Origin: Tahibacter aquaticus
GTDB lineage: Bacteria; Pseudomonadota; Gammaproteobacteria; Xanthomonadales; Rhodanobacteraceae
NCBI RefSeq assembly: GCF_004363655.1
Contig: NZ_SNZH01000004.1
Location: 186,001 to 250,000, forward strand
DNA: 64,000 nucleotides
Direction: 5' to 3'
Positions 1 to 9,033 of the stretch are shown in pieces (the first letter of the stretch is position 1; each line of letters begins with the position of its first letter). The notes under the pieces are model-generated. The model was not told the origin of the DNA. It saw only the letters and a program-made list of their open reading frames with translations, and ran no database searches. The position numbers and the translations under genes are program-made.

Positions 1-777
1 TTCGGCCTCGCACAACTGCACCAGCTGCGCGGCCGCGTCGGCCGTTCGCACCATCGCGCCTATGCCTATCTGGTGGTACCGGACAAGCGCCAGATGACTG
101 CCGATGCGGAAAAGCGCCTCGAAGCCCTGGCCTCGATGGAAGAACTCGGCGCAGGTTTCACCCTGGCCACGCACGATCTGGAAATCCGTGGCGCCGGCGA
201 ACTGCTCGGCGAGGACCAGAGCGGACAGATGCAGGAGGTCGGTTTCTCCTTGTATACCGACCTGCTGGAGCGCGCGGTAAAAGCATTGCGCAGCGGCAAG
301 GTGCCGGATTTCGAGCTGGTCAGCGCCCACGAAGCCGAGGTGGAACTGCACCTGCCTGCGCTGATTCCCGACGACTACCTGCCCGACGTACATGCGCGCC
401 TGACCCTGTACAAGCGCATCGCCAGCGCGCGCGACAGCGACCGCCTGCGCGAACTGCAGGTGGAAATGATCGACCGCTTCGGCCTGCTGCCCGACCCGGT
501 CAAGCAGCTGTTCGCAGTCACCGAGATCAAGCTGCGGGCAACCGAACTGGGCATACGCAAGATCGATTTCGGTGCCCAGGGCGGTCGTGTCGTATTCGCG
601 CCGCAACCGAATATCGATCCGGTTCATCTGATCAGGCTGATCCAGGCACAGCCGCGCACGTACAGCCTCGATGGCCAGGACAAGCTCAAGGTGCGACTGG
701 AAATGCCCGGTGCGACCGAGCGCCTGCGTTCGGCGAACGACCTGCTGACGGCGCTGGGCGCACGCAAAACCCTCTGA
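1..777 (+). CDS. mfd: Transcription-repair coupling factor Mfd, C-terminal part
   Basis: This is the 3' end of a gene that begins before the window; 258 codons are visible. The product is the ATP-dependent translocase that displaces stalled RNA polymerase from damaged DNA and recruits UvrA. The fragment opens in the second helicase lobe: motif VI (QLRGRVGRS) is at residues 7-15. It is followed by the translocation (TRG) segment with EIRGAGELLG, then the C-terminal regulatory domain, where LPDVHARLTLYKRI is typical. The frame is open from base 1 with no start, so it is a window-edge truncation and not a damaged gene. Confidence 0.96.
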   Translation, partial: FGLAQLHQLRGRVGRSHHRAYAYLVVPDKRQMTADAEKRLEALASMEELGAGFTLATHDLEIRGAGELLGEDQSGQMQEVGFSLYTDLLERAVKALRSGKVPDFELVSAHEAEVELHLPALIPDDYLPDVHARLTLYKRIASARDSDRLRELQVEMIDRFGLLPDPVKQLFAVTEIKLRATELGIRKIDFGAQGGRVVFAPQPNIDPVHLIRLIQAQPRTYSLDGQDKLKVRLEMPGATERLRSANDLLTALGARKTL

Positions 778-832
778 CCGTTTCGCTGCCGCGTGCGCGA
801 CGCCGCGCACCCTTCTGGAGTTTGTCCGCACC

Positions 833-1315
833 ATGCATACCCGCGCCGAAGAACTGATTCGATCGCTGCAACTGGAGCCGCACATAGAAGGCGGTCATTA
901 CCGCCGCATCTACGAATCGGCGAGTCGCATCGCCTATGCCGACAGCGCACAGCGCGCCGTGGCCACCTCGATCTATTTCCTGCTCGCCGACGGCGAATTG
1001 AGCCGCTGGCATCGCGTCGACGCGGATGAGATCTGGCACTACTACGAAGGCCAGCCACTGGAGCTGCTGCGCTTCGATCCCGCCGAAGGCGTGCTGACCA
1101 CCCATATGCTCGGACCGGCATCGCGCGAATCGGCGCCCGTATTCGTCGTACCGGCCGGCATGTGGCAGGCAGCACGGCCGCGCGGCGCCTATACCCTGGT
1201 CGGCTGCACCGTCGCACCAGGCTACGAATACCGCGGCTTCGCCCTGCTCGACCAGGATGCCGAGGTCGCCCGGCGCCTGGGCGCGATCGACGACACCCTG
1301 CTGGATCTGGCCTGA
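833..1315 (+). CDS. DUF985 (cupin_5) family protein
   Basis: A 160-residue cytoplasmic protein of the DUF985 cupin-like family, which forms a small beta-barrel of unknown role. Family features seen are EGGHYRRIYES near residue 20, a central SRWHRVDADEIWHYYEG block, and late PRGAYTLVGCTVAPGYEY followed by FALLD. The length matches the family. The ATG lies 55 bp after mfd and only 3 bp before yaeQ, so it probably shares a transcript with yaeQ. No catalytic activity can be assigned. Confidence 0.88.
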   Translation: MHTRAEELIRSLQLEPHIEGGHYRRIYESASRIAYADSAQRAVATSIYFLLADGELSRWHRVDADEIWHYYEGQPLELLRFDPAEGVLTTHMLGPASRESAPVFVVPAGMWQAARPRGAYTLVGCTVAPGYEYRGFALLDQDAEVARRLGAIDDTLLDLA

Positions 1316-1318
1316 GCC

Positions 1319-1849
1319 ATGGCACTCGGATCGACGGTATACAAAGTGGAATTGAACATCAGCGACATGGACCGGCACTACTACGCCAGTCATTCGCTGA
1401 CCCTGGCCCGGCATCCTTCGGAAACCGAAGAGCGCCTGATGCTGCGCCTGCTCGCATTCGCCCTCAATGCGCAGGAATCGCTGCAGTTCGGCAAAGGACT
1501 CAGCGACAGCGACGAACCGGCCCTATGGCGCAAAGACCTCACCGGCGTCATCGAGCAATGGATAGAACTGGGCCAGCCGGACGAACAGCGCCTGCGCCAG
1601 GCCAGTGGTCGTGCGGGCGAGGTGCTGGTCTACTGCTATGGCCGCGCCGGTGAAATCTGGTGGGAACGCCATGCGACGGCGCTGGCCCGCATACGCAATC
1701 TGCGCGTCTTCGAGATCGGCGAAACGACCTGCCGCGAACTCAGCGAGCTGGCCGCGCGCAAGATGGATCTGCAATGTCTGATCCAGGACGGTGCAGTGCA
1801 AATGATGGATGCCACACGCAGCGTCGATGTGGGCCTGATCGCGCGGTAA
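1319..1849 (+). CDS. yaeQ: YaeQ family protein
   Basis: A 176-residue YaeQ homologue at the usual family length. The opening ALGSTVYKVELNISDMDRHYY is close to family proteins, as is the block ETEERLMLRLLAFALNAQ. YaeQ has a fold related to PD-(D/E)XK nucleases and was once linked to RfaH suppression, but its function is not established. It starts 3 bp after the preceding cupin-like gene, which suggests translational coupling. Confidence 0.93.
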   Translation: MALGSTVYKVELNISDMDRHYYASHSLTLARHPSETEERLMLRLLAFALNAQESLQFGKGLSDSDEPALWRKDLTGVIEQWIELGQPDEQRLRQASGRAGEVLVYCYGRAGEIWWERHATALARIRNLRVFEIGETTCRELSELAARKMDLQCLIQDGAVQMMDATRSVDVGLIAR

Positions 1850-2033
1850 CGCGGCGGCGAGCCATCGCATCACGGCTCGCGTAGGTTGGCGGTGAGCCAA
1901 TGGCGAATCCCGACATCGAGGTCTGCGCCACCCGCAAAAAACTCCGCCGAAGCGCTGTCGACGTCCCGCTGCCAAACCCGGCACCTTCAGTGCAACAGCA
2001 CTCTTGGTCGGCGCCGCCAGATCTACCATCTTC

Positions 2034-2060
2034 GGCGCAATTCGCTGCGCGCATCGCGCC
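2034..2060. repeat. Dispersed GCGAAT-type palindromic repeat, copy 1
   Basis: A 27-bp imperfect palindrome, GGCGCAATTCG followed by CTGCGCGCATCGCGCC. It is related to copies at about 25194, 41828, 45256 and 49571-49720. It lies between the convergent ends of yaeQ and the RCC1-repeat gene. The rest of 1850-2071 also carries degenerate related text (GGCGGTGAGCCAATGGCGAATCCC near 1889) and no gene that I can support. Confidence 0.6.
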
Positions 2061-2071
2061 CTGCCGAGGCC

Positions 2072-4336
2072 CTATTCGGCGACCGATTCACCACCGCCCA
2101 GGCGCAGGTGCAGATCGCCCTTGCCGCTGTCGTCCATGCGCTCGGTGATCAGGCTCTGGCGTTCGTCGTCGTTGCGCGGCACACGTACGAATACAACGCC
2201 GCTGGCACGCAACGCCGCCGTGTAGTGGGCGAACACGGCGGCGTGGATTTCCGTAGCCAGATCCAGCTCGCATTCGGCCGTGTCGGCCCAGGCGAAATAG
2301 CGCTCGTCGCCGTTTTTCTCGTCCATCTCCGGTTCGAAGAAATCCGCGATGCGCTGGTGTGCACGACCGCTGGCGCAGGGCTCCCCAGGGCGCGGCACGA
2401 TGAGGTAGGCGGCTTCGCCGAACAAAGCGCCCAGCCGTTCCTGGCTCCACTCGGCAGCGAGCCGCTTGCGTGCCGTCGCCAGTTCGTCGGCGTGAACGCG
2501 GAAGCTGTCCAGCATGTCGTGATCGCGCGGGCTCAGCTTGATCTTGCCGTCAAGCTCCGAAGTACGCGCCATGGCCTGCGCCACCCAGGCTTCCACACTG
2601 GGCATTTGTTCCGGCGTATACAAGGCAACCGAGGGATAGCGGCTGCCCGGCTCACCCAGGCTGAAGGCGCCCAGTTCGCCGATCAGCTGGCGATACGCCA
2701 GCGGCAGTTTCCGGCCTTGCGCCGCTTCGTAGGCATCCAGCGCCGCGGCATCGGCAGAATTACCGCGCTGCAGCTGCACGCGGACATCCAGCTGCGGCAG
2801 CACTGCACGCACGGCTTCGACGGCCGCGGCATAGGCCTGCAACAAACCCTGGCTTTTCGCCGCGGCCTGGAAATCGGTTTCCACGCCCTGCGCGCTGACG
2901 ACGATGGCACCTTTGCCCACGAAGTTCCGCGCACCGCCTGCGACAACGCGCATGCTGCCGCGCAATTCATAGGCGTGTACGCCAGGCATCAGTTCCAAAG
3001 CCACCTGGCCGCGATGACTGCGCGCACTGGAACGGTCCAGGTCGAGCACGGCGACGCGAGCGCCGTCGACCCACAGTTCGGTATGTTCGTCGACCTGGTC
3101 GCTGCCTAGTTCGCTGATGAAGACGACACGCGCGGCGCCGGCCTTGACGGCGGCGCTGGGCGCCGGCAGCTGGCGTTGCCGGTCCAGCGCGACCGGCAGC
3201 AGAGTGTCGCTGGCGCTGCCGGCCTCGAAGCCGCCGACGCTGGCCGCATTGGTGCCCCAGCCCAGCATGCTGCCATCGGCCAGACGGGCAAAGGCGTTGT
3301 AGTCGCCGGCGAACAGCGCCGTCACTGCCTTGCCATCCAGCGCCTGCACCCGGCGCAGATCGCCTTCGAGTTCATCGCCGCCGTCGCCGAGCGTGCCGTA
3401 GACGTTGCCGCCGCGCGCCCAGACGCTGCCATCGCGCTTGAGTACCAGGCTGTAGTCATCGCCCGCCGCGATCACGCCGGCGCCTTCGAAACCTTGCAGC
3501 ACACGCGGTGCTTGCGGATAGAGATCCAGCGCCGGTGACGCCAGCTGGGCCGATTCGTTGCCGCCCCAGCCCCAGACCTGGCCGCGCGCATCCAATGCCA
3601 GCGCATGGAAACGGCCCAGGCTGATGGCCTTGATCTGTTCCAGCCCCTGCAGGCGAATGGGTCGGGTCTGCGGCGGGTCGGCGAAATCCAGCGGTTTCCA
3701 CAGGCTTTGCCGCCCAAGCAGGCCGAAGCGCGAGCTGCCCATGCCCCAGACCGTGCCGTCGCCCCGCAGGATCAGGCTGGTGTCGCCCTGGGCTGCCACC
3801 GCAACGATGTCGCTCAGGCCTTCGATCACCCGGGGCAGGCTCGATTGGTCGCGGGCGCCTTCCTGCATTGTGCCTTGGCCGAGCTGGCCGACGTCATTGG
3901 CGCCAACGCTGCGCACCTTGCCGTCCAGGCCGATCGCCAGCAGATGGTTTTCCCCCAGGGCCACGGCACGCACGCGGCCGATGGCGCCGTAGCGGCGTGG
4001 CAGGTGCAATTCATCGCGGCATTCCTTGGTACAGGCGAGCGAGCCGATGTTGCCCCAGAGCCACAACGCGCCGTCGGCGTCGACGGCCGCGGCAGAGTCC
4101 GACGAGTTGTGATTGATGGCGATGCTCTGGATGCGCGCCAGCCCAGCGATGGGCCGGAAAACGCGGCGCGGTTCGGGATCCTTGTCGCCGCGCACGGGAT
4201 CGGCGTCGCCGCTCGCCCATACCGTTCCGTCCGACTGCAGCCACAGTACCTGGCTGCCGGCAACGATCTGCGCCGATGCCTCGGCCAGTGCCTGCAGCGG
4301 CAAGCACAGCACCAGACTCAGGAACATCCTGATCAT
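2072..4336 (-). CDS. Secreted RCC1-repeat protein with C-terminal SMI1/KNR4-like domain
   Basis: About 754 residues from the ATG at 4336; ATGs at 4363 and 4327 are possible alternatives. The signal peptide is FLSLVLCLPLQALA. The N-terminal half has about seven RCC1-type propeller blades, with recurring patterns such as DGTVWASG, DGALWLWG, DGTVWGMG, RGQVWGWG and DGSVWARG. A linker follows, then near residue 525 a segment (EAAQGRKLPLAYRQLIGELG) that resembles the SMI1/KNR4 fold. RCC1 propellers bind protein partners; SMI1/KNR4 folds are common in immunity proteins of contact-dependent toxins. The combination in one exported protein is unusual, and no enzymatic function is evident. It ends convergently with yaeQ. 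Confidence 0.82.
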   Translation of the reverse strand: MIRMFLSLVLCLPLQALAEASAQIVAGSQVLWLQSDGTVWASGDADPVRGDKDPEPRRVFRPIAGLARIQSIAINHNSSDSAAAVDADGALWLWGNIGSLACTKECRDELHLPRRYGAIGRVRAVALGENHLLAIGLDGKVRSVGANDVGQLGQGTMQEGARDQSSLPRVIEGLSDIVAVAAQGDTSLILRGDGTVWGMGSSRFGLLGRQSLWKPLDFADPPQTRPIRLQGLEQIKAISLGRFHALALDARGQVWGWGGNESAQLASPALDLYPQAPRVLQGFEGAGVIAAGDDYSLVLKRDGSVWARGGNVYGTLGDGGDELEGDLRRVQALDGKAVTALFAGDYNAFARLADGSMLGWGTNAASVGGFEAGSASDTLLPVALDRQRQLPAPSAAVKAGAARVVFISELGSDQVDEHTELWVDGARVAVLDLDRSSARSHRGQVALELMPGVHAYELRGSMRVVAGGARNFVGKGAIVVSAQGVETDFQAAAKSQGLLQAYAAAVEAVRAVLPQLDVRVQLQRGNSADAAALDAYEAAQGRKLPLAYRQLIGELGAFSLGEPGSRYPSVALYTPEQMPSVEAWVAQAMARTSELDGKIKLSPRDHDMLDSFRVHADELATARKRLAAEWSQERLGALFGEAAYLIVPRPGEPCASGRAHQRIADFFEPEMDEKNGDERYFAWADTAECELDLATEIHAAVFAHYTAALRASGVVFVRVPRNDDERQSLITERMDDSGKGDLHLRLGGGESVAE

Positions 4337-4522
4337 GAGCAAGGTCCAGCTACGCCTATCCATTAGGCGCCGGAGTATAGCGGCGCACGTTACAGGCCCG
4401 GGTGTAATACGCCGCACAATTTGCACAGGACCGGCCGATCAGGTCATGGCGCCGCGCAGCGGCTTCCCGCCCGCCACAGACAGCGGCAGGCAACGCCAGC
4501 ACGATCATCTCGCGCCGTTGGC

Positions 4523-5416
4523 CTACGCATTTTCCAGGGCGGCCGCAGTCGCTTCCTTTTCGCGCCACAGTTCATTCAGCCAATGCTGGAAACGGGTACG
4601 GAACGCTTCATCGTTATCGTAGTCGCCACCCAGCAGCTCCGGCGGAATCGGCAGGCTGCGCAGATGCACCCGCACTTCGCGCACGCGGCCGGCGAGCAGA
4701 TCGATCATGCCGGGGCGGCCCTGCGGATAGACGATGGTCACGTCGACCAGCGATTGCAGCAGGTTGCCCATGGCGTCCAGCACGAAGGCCACGCCGCCGG
4801 CGCGCGGCAGCAGCAGATGCGCATACGGCGAACCTTGCTGCGCCTGCTTGGCCGGCGTGAAGCGCGTGCCCTCGACGAAGTTCATCACCGATACGGGCAG
4901 GTCACGGAATTTTTCGCAGGCGCGACGGGTGGCTTCGCGATCCTTGCCGCGCAACTGTGGATTTTTCTCCAATTGCTGGCGCGTGTAGCGGCGCATGAAG
5001 GGAAAATCCAGCGCCCACCAGGCCAGCCCCAGCAGCGGTACCCAGATCAGTTCGCGCTTCAGGAAAAACTTGAGGATCGGAATGCGGTGATTGAACACAT
5101 GCTGCAACACAGGTATGTCCACCCAGCTCTGGTGATTGCACAGCACCAGGTACCAGCCCTGCGCCTGCAACTCCGCCTGTCCGTGCACCACGATACGGGC
5201 GCCGCCGATGCGGCACATCATCAGGCTGTTGCAATCGATCCAGCTGCGCGCCAGAAATTCGATCGCGTAGGACAGCTGGCGGCGCAGCCACGGCAACGGC
5301 AGGGCCAGCTTGAGCAAGGCCAGCAGCAACAGCGGCGTCGCGTGCAATACGGTGTTCGCCGCAATGAAGCTGAATGAAAAACCGACGCGCAACGGCGTCG
5401 CCAGGATGGAAAGCAT
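4523..5416 (-). CDS. 1-acyl-glycerol-3-phosphate acyltransferase-like membrane protein (PlsC family)
   Basis: About 297 residues from the ATG at 5416; an in-frame ATG also lies at 5458. It belongs to the PlsC/LPLAT superfamily, nearest the YihG-like branch, and likely acylates a lysophospholipid at the inner membrane. A hydrophobic N-terminus spans residues 5-45. The catalytic HX4D motif is NHQSWVD at 94-100, and the substrate-binding EGTRF block is near 183. WWALDFPFMRRYTRQQL between them is typical of the YihG/LCLAT1 group. The upstream gene on this strand (CadC-like) ends 172 bp before it. The exact acyl acceptor cannot be read from sequence. Confidence 0.9.
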   Translation of the reverse strand: MLSILATPLRVGFSFSFIAANTVLHATPLLLLALLKLALPLPWLRRQLSYAIEFLARSWIDCNSLMMCRIGGARIVVHGQAELQAQGWYLVLCNHQSWVDIPVLQHVFNHRIPILKFFLKRELIWVPLLGLAWWALDFPFMRRYTRQQLEKNPQLRGKDREATRRACEKFRDLPVSVMNFVEGTRFTPAKQAQQGSPYAHLLLPRAGGVAFVLDAMGNLLQSLVDVTIVYPQGRPGMIDLLAGRVREVRVHLRSLPIPPELLGGDYDNDEAFRTRFQHWLNELWREKEATAAALENA

Positions 5417-5588
5417 GCGAGAAAACGTGCAACGGCCGGAAGCCGGTGCAGCCAGCATACGCGATCAAACGAGCGTTCGCGCTACTGCAGCGGGCGCACA
5501 CACCGGACTGCAAACGACGGCAGCCGCACGTCGCGATGCTGCCAGGGCGACGCAGGGCAGACCCGATCCCGGCCATCTGCCTCTGGCA

Positions 5589-8441
5589 TTACTTGCGCAC
5601 AAAGGCCGCCTGCGGCGACCGCAGCGCAGGAACCAGCCAGGCCAGATTGGCCCCGCGCATGCCGCTCTGCGCCATCAGCCGGGCATGACGCTCGATGCTG
5701 CAGAGCTGCGGCAGCGTGTCGGAGCCGATCAGGCTGTGACTGAGCAGTTCGGTCAGCACGTCGCCATGCTCGCGCGCGTCGTCGTGCAGCGCAGTCAGTT
5801 CTGTCATCGCCTTGTCGCCTTGGCCCTGGTTCTGGTCGATCAGGATCTGCAGGGCACGCAGGCGACGCCGCCCTATCCAGTCGTCGGAACTGACCAGCTT
5901 GTCGGCCAGCTTTACCTGCTTCAGCGCCTCGTCCGGCTTGCCTTCGGCCAGGAAAATTTCTGCCAGGGCCGAACGGGCGTCGCCTTCTGTCACGCGCTGG
6001 CCGGAGCGTTCGATTTCCGACAACAACGGCACGAGCAGCGCGCGTGCCCGCGACAGATCGCCGACCTGGACCAGCATCGGCGCAATTTCCACCGCGAGCG
6101 ACCAGCGCTCGGGCCGGATCGACTCGTGCTCTATCTCCACGAGTACCGAGTCGAGCAACTTGCGTGCAGCGACAGTGTTGCCAGCCAGGATTTCCAGCTC
6201 GGCCTCGCCGATATCCGCGTACTTGCTGAAGAACGGCAATTCCGGCGAACGGCACCCCTGCAGGGCCGTACCGGCATCGGCCATGCGCCCCTGCGGTGCA
6301 TAGACGGTCGCGCGCATGCACGACAGGCCGGCGGCAATCTGCGGCAGGCTGCGTGCCTCGGTCGCGCGCAACTGGTCCTCGGTGGCGGCGATGGCCGCCA
6401 GGGCGGCGTCGTATTCGCCGCGACGGAAGTTGTGCCGCGCCGTGACCAGGCCTACCCAGAATGCCAGGCCGCCCTGCAACTGGTCCGAGCGCAGGCGCTG
6501 CAGGCGCTTCTCGACCAGTCCCGAATCGCCACTGAGCGCCTCATGGCGCAGCAGATGCACTTCGATCAGGCGCTGCAGGGACAGGTCGCCAGACGACTCG
6601 GCGATGGCCAGCCCCTGATTGAAGTGCACGATACTTTCCTGAATTTCACCGGCACGGAAGTAGTAAAGACCCAGGCGGCGCAAGGTATCGATTTCCACCG
6701 CGACGTTGCCGGCCCCGCGCGCTTCGGCCAGCAGGGGGTCCAGGTGTTCGGGCACCGAGCGCGGCCCCGCGAACGGCTGGCGCAGCTCGCGGTAGAACTG
6801 CGCCCGCAATACACCGATCTGATCGCCGCTGGCCTCGAATCCGGCCATGGCATCGTTGACCAGACCGTCATCCACAACCATGCCGCTGAGGTACAGCACG
6901 TCCATCAGCAACAGCGCGGCATAGGCGCGCTCGTGATCCCAGCCCAGCTGGCGCGCCAGCTCGATCGCGTCCGTAGCGGTTTCGCGTGCACGCGCGAGGT
7001 CGCGGTTGGCCAGCTCGATCTCGGCGCGTTCGATCAACCACGGCAATGCCTGCGATGGCGCCTGCGGCATCAAGCCCGCCAGCCGCTCCAGCGCATCGCG
7101 CGAACGTCCGGCCTTGCGCAGATTGGTCGCTTCGGCCAGGCGATAGTCCAGCCGCTCGCCAGCACTATTCTTCCACAGCGCGCCGAATGCATCGGCAGCA
7201 CCGACGTAGTCCTGACGGATGGCCAGCGACTGCGCATTCAGCGCGGGCCTCAGGCCCGGCGGCAGCCGTGCTATCCAGGGATCGGCCTGATTCAGCTCGG
7301 CCTGGGCCGCGTTGGATTGACCCAGCTCGGCCAGAACCTGGGCCAGGTGTACGCGGGCGAAACCGAAGTCGGGGGCATTTTCCAGCACCTTGCGATAGGA
7401 GACTACGGCCTCGTTCCAGCGCCGCCGCTGTTCTGCCGCAAGTCCGCGCACCAGTTCAGCCGCGGCTGGCGAATTCAGCAGCAGCGGCGGACGCGGCGGC
7501 AGCTGCGGCAACAACTGCAGCATGACCTTGCGGCTGACTTCATCGATCGTCGCCACGAGTTTGTCCGGCGCACTGCCGCGATGAATGTCGGCATCGTCGT
7601 GTGGTCCGTGGAAATTTGCACTGACCTGCCATTCGCCGTTGCGCTCGGCCGGCATCGCGACACTGAGCAGCACGACGACTTCGTTGTCGCTGTCCTTGCT
7701 GTCCGACTGGGTGTCACCGACGACGATGCTGTCCGACAGGCTCCTCATTTGCCAATCGAGCCAAGCGTGCATGAGCTCGACCGGCCAGCGCGCCTCGACC
7801 GCCAGCGAGGCATCGGTCGGCGCCACCAGCACGACGCGGCTGACTGTCCCGCTGCCGCGCGGCAGGAATGCCAACGCCAGCAGCGTGACTGCCAGCAGCA
7901 GCGCCGCGCCGACCGTTGCACGCAAGACCAGATGCAGCCGGCCGGTTGTGCGCTCTGCCGGAAGCAGCGGGACAGCCGTGGGCCGCGGGTCTGTCTGGCG
8001 CAATTCGGCAACGGGCGGCTCGACGGCAGGGGCTACCGCCGGCACAGGCTCGGCCAGCCCCGTATCGGCGGCCAGCGCCATGTCGGCAGCGGCGGCCGGT
8101 TCCGGCGCGCCCGGCGGATCGAACACATAACCCTGTTTGGAAACGGTACGTATCCAGCCTTTTGCGTCTTCGCCCAAGGCTTTGCGCAACAGCCAGATAC
8201 TGGTCGTGATATTGGCGTCTTCCACCACTACGCCAGCCCAGACCTTGCGGAAAATTTCTTCGCGCGTATGCACTACGCCCGGCTCGCGCAGGAACAGCAG
8301 CAGCAGGTCGAAACAGCGCTGGCTCAACTCATGCACACCGCCATAGCGGTGAATGCTGCGAAAACGCAGGTCGAATTCGATATCGCCCAAACGCAAGCGC
8401 TGCGTACTCGTCGGCCACGGCTGGACTGATGCCTCGGACAT
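5589..8441 (-). CDS. CadC-type transmembrane winged-helix regulator with TPR sensor domain
   Basis: 950 residues. Residues 15-110 are an OmpR/CadC-type winged helix: RCFDLLLLFLREPGVVHTREE, then the recognition-helix region and RTVSKQGYVF. A proline/alanine-rich linker leads to one membrane helix at about 172-193 (VGAALLLAVTLLALAFL). The remaining 700 residues are alpha-helical with TPR-like repeats and should face the periplasm. The layout matches membrane-integrated one-component regulators, where the outer domain senses a signal and the cytoplasmic head binds DNA. A strong RBS (AGGAGA) sits 4 bases before the ATG. The target genes and signal are unknown; the AT-richer region upstream is a candidate binding site. 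Confidence 0.88.
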   Translation of the reverse strand: MSEASVQPWPTSTQRLRLGDIEFDLRFRSIHRYGGVHELSQRCFDLLLLFLREPGVVHTREEIFRKVWAGVVVEDANITTSIWLLRKALGEDAKGWIRTVSKQGYVFDPPGAPEPAAAADMALAADTGLAEPVPAVAPAVEPPVAELRQTDPRPTAVPLLPAERTTGRLHLVLRATVGAALLLAVTLLALAFLPRGSGTVSRVVLVAPTDASLAVEARWPVELMHAWLDWQMRSLSDSIVVGDTQSDSKDSDNEVVVLLSVAMPAERNGEWQVSANFHGPHDDADIHRGSAPDKLVATIDEVSRKVMLQLLPQLPPRPPLLLNSPAAAELVRGLAAEQRRRWNEAVVSYRKVLENAPDFGFARVHLAQVLAELGQSNAAQAELNQADPWIARLPPGLRPALNAQSLAIRQDYVGAADAFGALWKNSAGERLDYRLAEATNLRKAGRSRDALERLAGLMPQAPSQALPWLIERAEIELANRDLARARETATDAIELARQLGWDHERAYAALLLMDVLYLSGMVVDDGLVNDAMAGFEASGDQIGVLRAQFYRELRQPFAGPRSVPEHLDPLLAEARGAGNVAVEIDTLRRLGLYYFRAGEIQESIVHFNQGLAIAESSGDLSLQRLIEVHLLRHEALSGDSGLVEKRLQRLRSDQLQGGLAFWVGLVTARHNFRRGEYDAALAAIAATEDQLRATEARSLPQIAAGLSCMRATVYAPQGRMADAGTALQGCRSPELPFFSKYADIGEAELEILAGNTVAARKLLDSVLVEIEHESIRPERWSLAVEIAPMLVQVGDLSRARALLVPLLSEIERSGQRVTEGDARSALAEIFLAEGKPDEALKQVKLADKLVSSDDWIGRRRLRALQILIDQNQGQGDKAMTELTALHDDAREHGDVLTELLSHSLIGSDTLPQLCSIERHARLMAQSGMRGANLAWLVPALRSPQAAFVRK

Positions 8442-9033
8442 TGATTCTCCTGCGCCTCGACGCCAGGCACTGGCGGCGCCACATTACGCTCACCGAATGC
8501 CAGCGTCCATACATCAACGTATGCAACTAACTTGATTGGAAATATCGACTTAATCAAGTAGCCGATACAAGTAAAAATGCGTGAACCCCTGTAAAAATTA
8601 CTGCGGTTAAATCTCACACTGAACAAAGCGCAATAGTTTTACAACGCACCGTCAACAAGCCCGGCACACGTTCACCCGGCCAGGTCATATGAGTTCCTGC
8701 AGAAGGCCGAAAGGTTGCCGAAAATTGCGCTATTGACCGGAAAATTGCTCTGATTGCCCTGAGGGCTTTCCCGAGAGTGCAGCAACGGTCCGCTTCCATA
8801 CATACTCGTATAAGCGCGGAAAAGTGGATCGCCAAAACCGCGATCAGAAGAGCTAGAACAAAGAAAAAAGTTAATTGGAAAATCAATTAACAATCGATGA
8901 TCACAGGTACAGCCCTGAGTCACATTTTGATTTGAATACGCCGCCACGGCGGCATTGCCACACCGCGGCAATTTTCCTGCCCCCGCGATGCGGGCGGACG
9001 AATCTCACCCGAAAGCAGACACAGCAATATCAG
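8442..9033. other. 592-bp AT-richer intergenic region
   Basis: It separates the 5' end of the CadC-like gene from the 3' end of the M28 peptidase gene. Bases 8500-8940 are clearly poorer in GC than the neighbours. A near-direct repeat is visible at 8708-8750 (AAAATTGCGCTATTGACC and AAAATTGCTCTGATTGCC). I see no gene with credible start and codon use. The region probably holds the promoter of the CadC-like regulator. Confidence 0.45.

Noticed and set aside
5310-8429. Long open frame of 1039 codons opposite the CadC-like gene.
   Set aside because: Antisense shadow of a GC-rich gene; the minus strand has a clear winged helix, membrane helix and RBS.
8614-8886. 90-codon frame with a hydrophobic start in the AT-rich region.
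   Set aside because: It needs a TTG start, has no RBS, and the rest of the peptide looks random.
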